A stretch of 5,937 nt of DNA, taken from positions 1 through 5,937 of the forward strand of contig JANXWT010000152.1 in assembly GCA_025351035.1 (NCBI GenBank), written 5' to 3'. The notes beneath the pieces were generated by a model, which did no database searches, was not told the origin of the DNA, and worked only from the letters and a program-made list of their open reading frames with translations. Positions 5,865-5,937 of this stretch are shown here, piece by piece. This DNA is from Opitutia bacterium (lineage in GTDB: Bacteria > Verrucomicrobiota > Verrucomicrobiia > Opitutales > Opitutaceae). Position numbers and translations under genes: made by a program. How positions within the stretch are numbered: the first letter of the stretch is position 1; each line of letters opens with the position of its first letter.

Positions 5865-5937
5865 TCAGGGGTTACGGAAGTCGGCGTGACCGGGATTGTC
5901 AACCATGGGCATCGGCACGGGCGCGGGCATGTTTAGG
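5865..5937 (-). CDS. Possible C-terminal end of an unknown gene entering from the right edge
   Basis: On the minus strand one frame is open from the window edge to a TGA at 5865-5867, giving about 23 residues that end in MVDNPGHADFRNP. The stop lies only 4 bases before the ATG of the 66-residue gene, the spacing expected within an operon. In-frame ATG codons also occur near the edge, so it could instead be a peptide of about 21 residues or plain noncoding leader. The stretch is too short to assign any family. Confidence 0.33.
   Translation of the reverse strand, partial: LNMPAPVPMPMVDNPGHADFRNP

Noticed and set aside
5660..5902. 80-residue version of the small protein starting at TTG 5902
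   Set aside because: The TTG has no ribosome binding site, lies in a TTGACA hexamer, and the extension overlaps a possible upstream gene end that stops 4 bases before the ATG at 5860.

Overview
The window is GC-rich, with codons strongly biased to C or G in the third position. The gene content looks like a verrucomicrobial chromosome, most likely an Opitutus-like member of the Opitutales. This rests on the very long GreA with an N-terminal extension (a form I associate with the PVC group and spirochetes), the aspartyl protease-PDZ protein and the base composition. It is an inference; there is no rRNA or other direct taxonomic marker here.

Layout. (1) 1-687, plus strand: C-terminal part of a retropepsin-like aspartyl protease fused to a PDZ domain; its start lies upstream of the window. 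(2) 688-772: short gap between two convergent genes, holding a compact hairpin directly at the stop codon and a longer imperfect hairpin whose arms are built on a 7-base period. (3) 773-2134, minus strand: an RsmB-like 16S rRNA cytosine-5 methyltransferase with a NusB-like N-terminus and both family cysteines. (4) 2135-2175: a 41-base divergent start region. (5) 2176-4026, plus strand: a 616-residue GreA-type transcript cleavage factor with a CarD/Tudor-like N-terminal domain and a long helical middle. (6) 4054-5013, plus strand: an ArsR-type HTH fused to a class I SAM-dependent methyltransferase, 27 bases downstream of greA and probably co-transcribed. (7) 5014-5035: short convergent gap with small palindromes. 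(8) 5036-5937, minus strand: a tightly packed accessory-looking cassette. In transcription order it holds the possible tail of an unknown gene running in from the right edge, a 66-residue basic protein, and a 206-residue Rossmann-like protein resembling nucleoside deoxyribosyltransferase/TIR-like enzymes.

The left and central parts are mostly housekeeping: rRNA modification, transcription elongation and probably SAM-linked regulation. The most promising candidate for an undescribed system is the right-hand cassette. The 206-residue protein has a conserved ELG-type acidic motif like that of nucleotide- or NAD-cleaving Rossmannoid enzymes, and it appears translationally coupled to the 66-residue partner. 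No tRNA, rRNA, CRISPR array or insertion sequence was seen.
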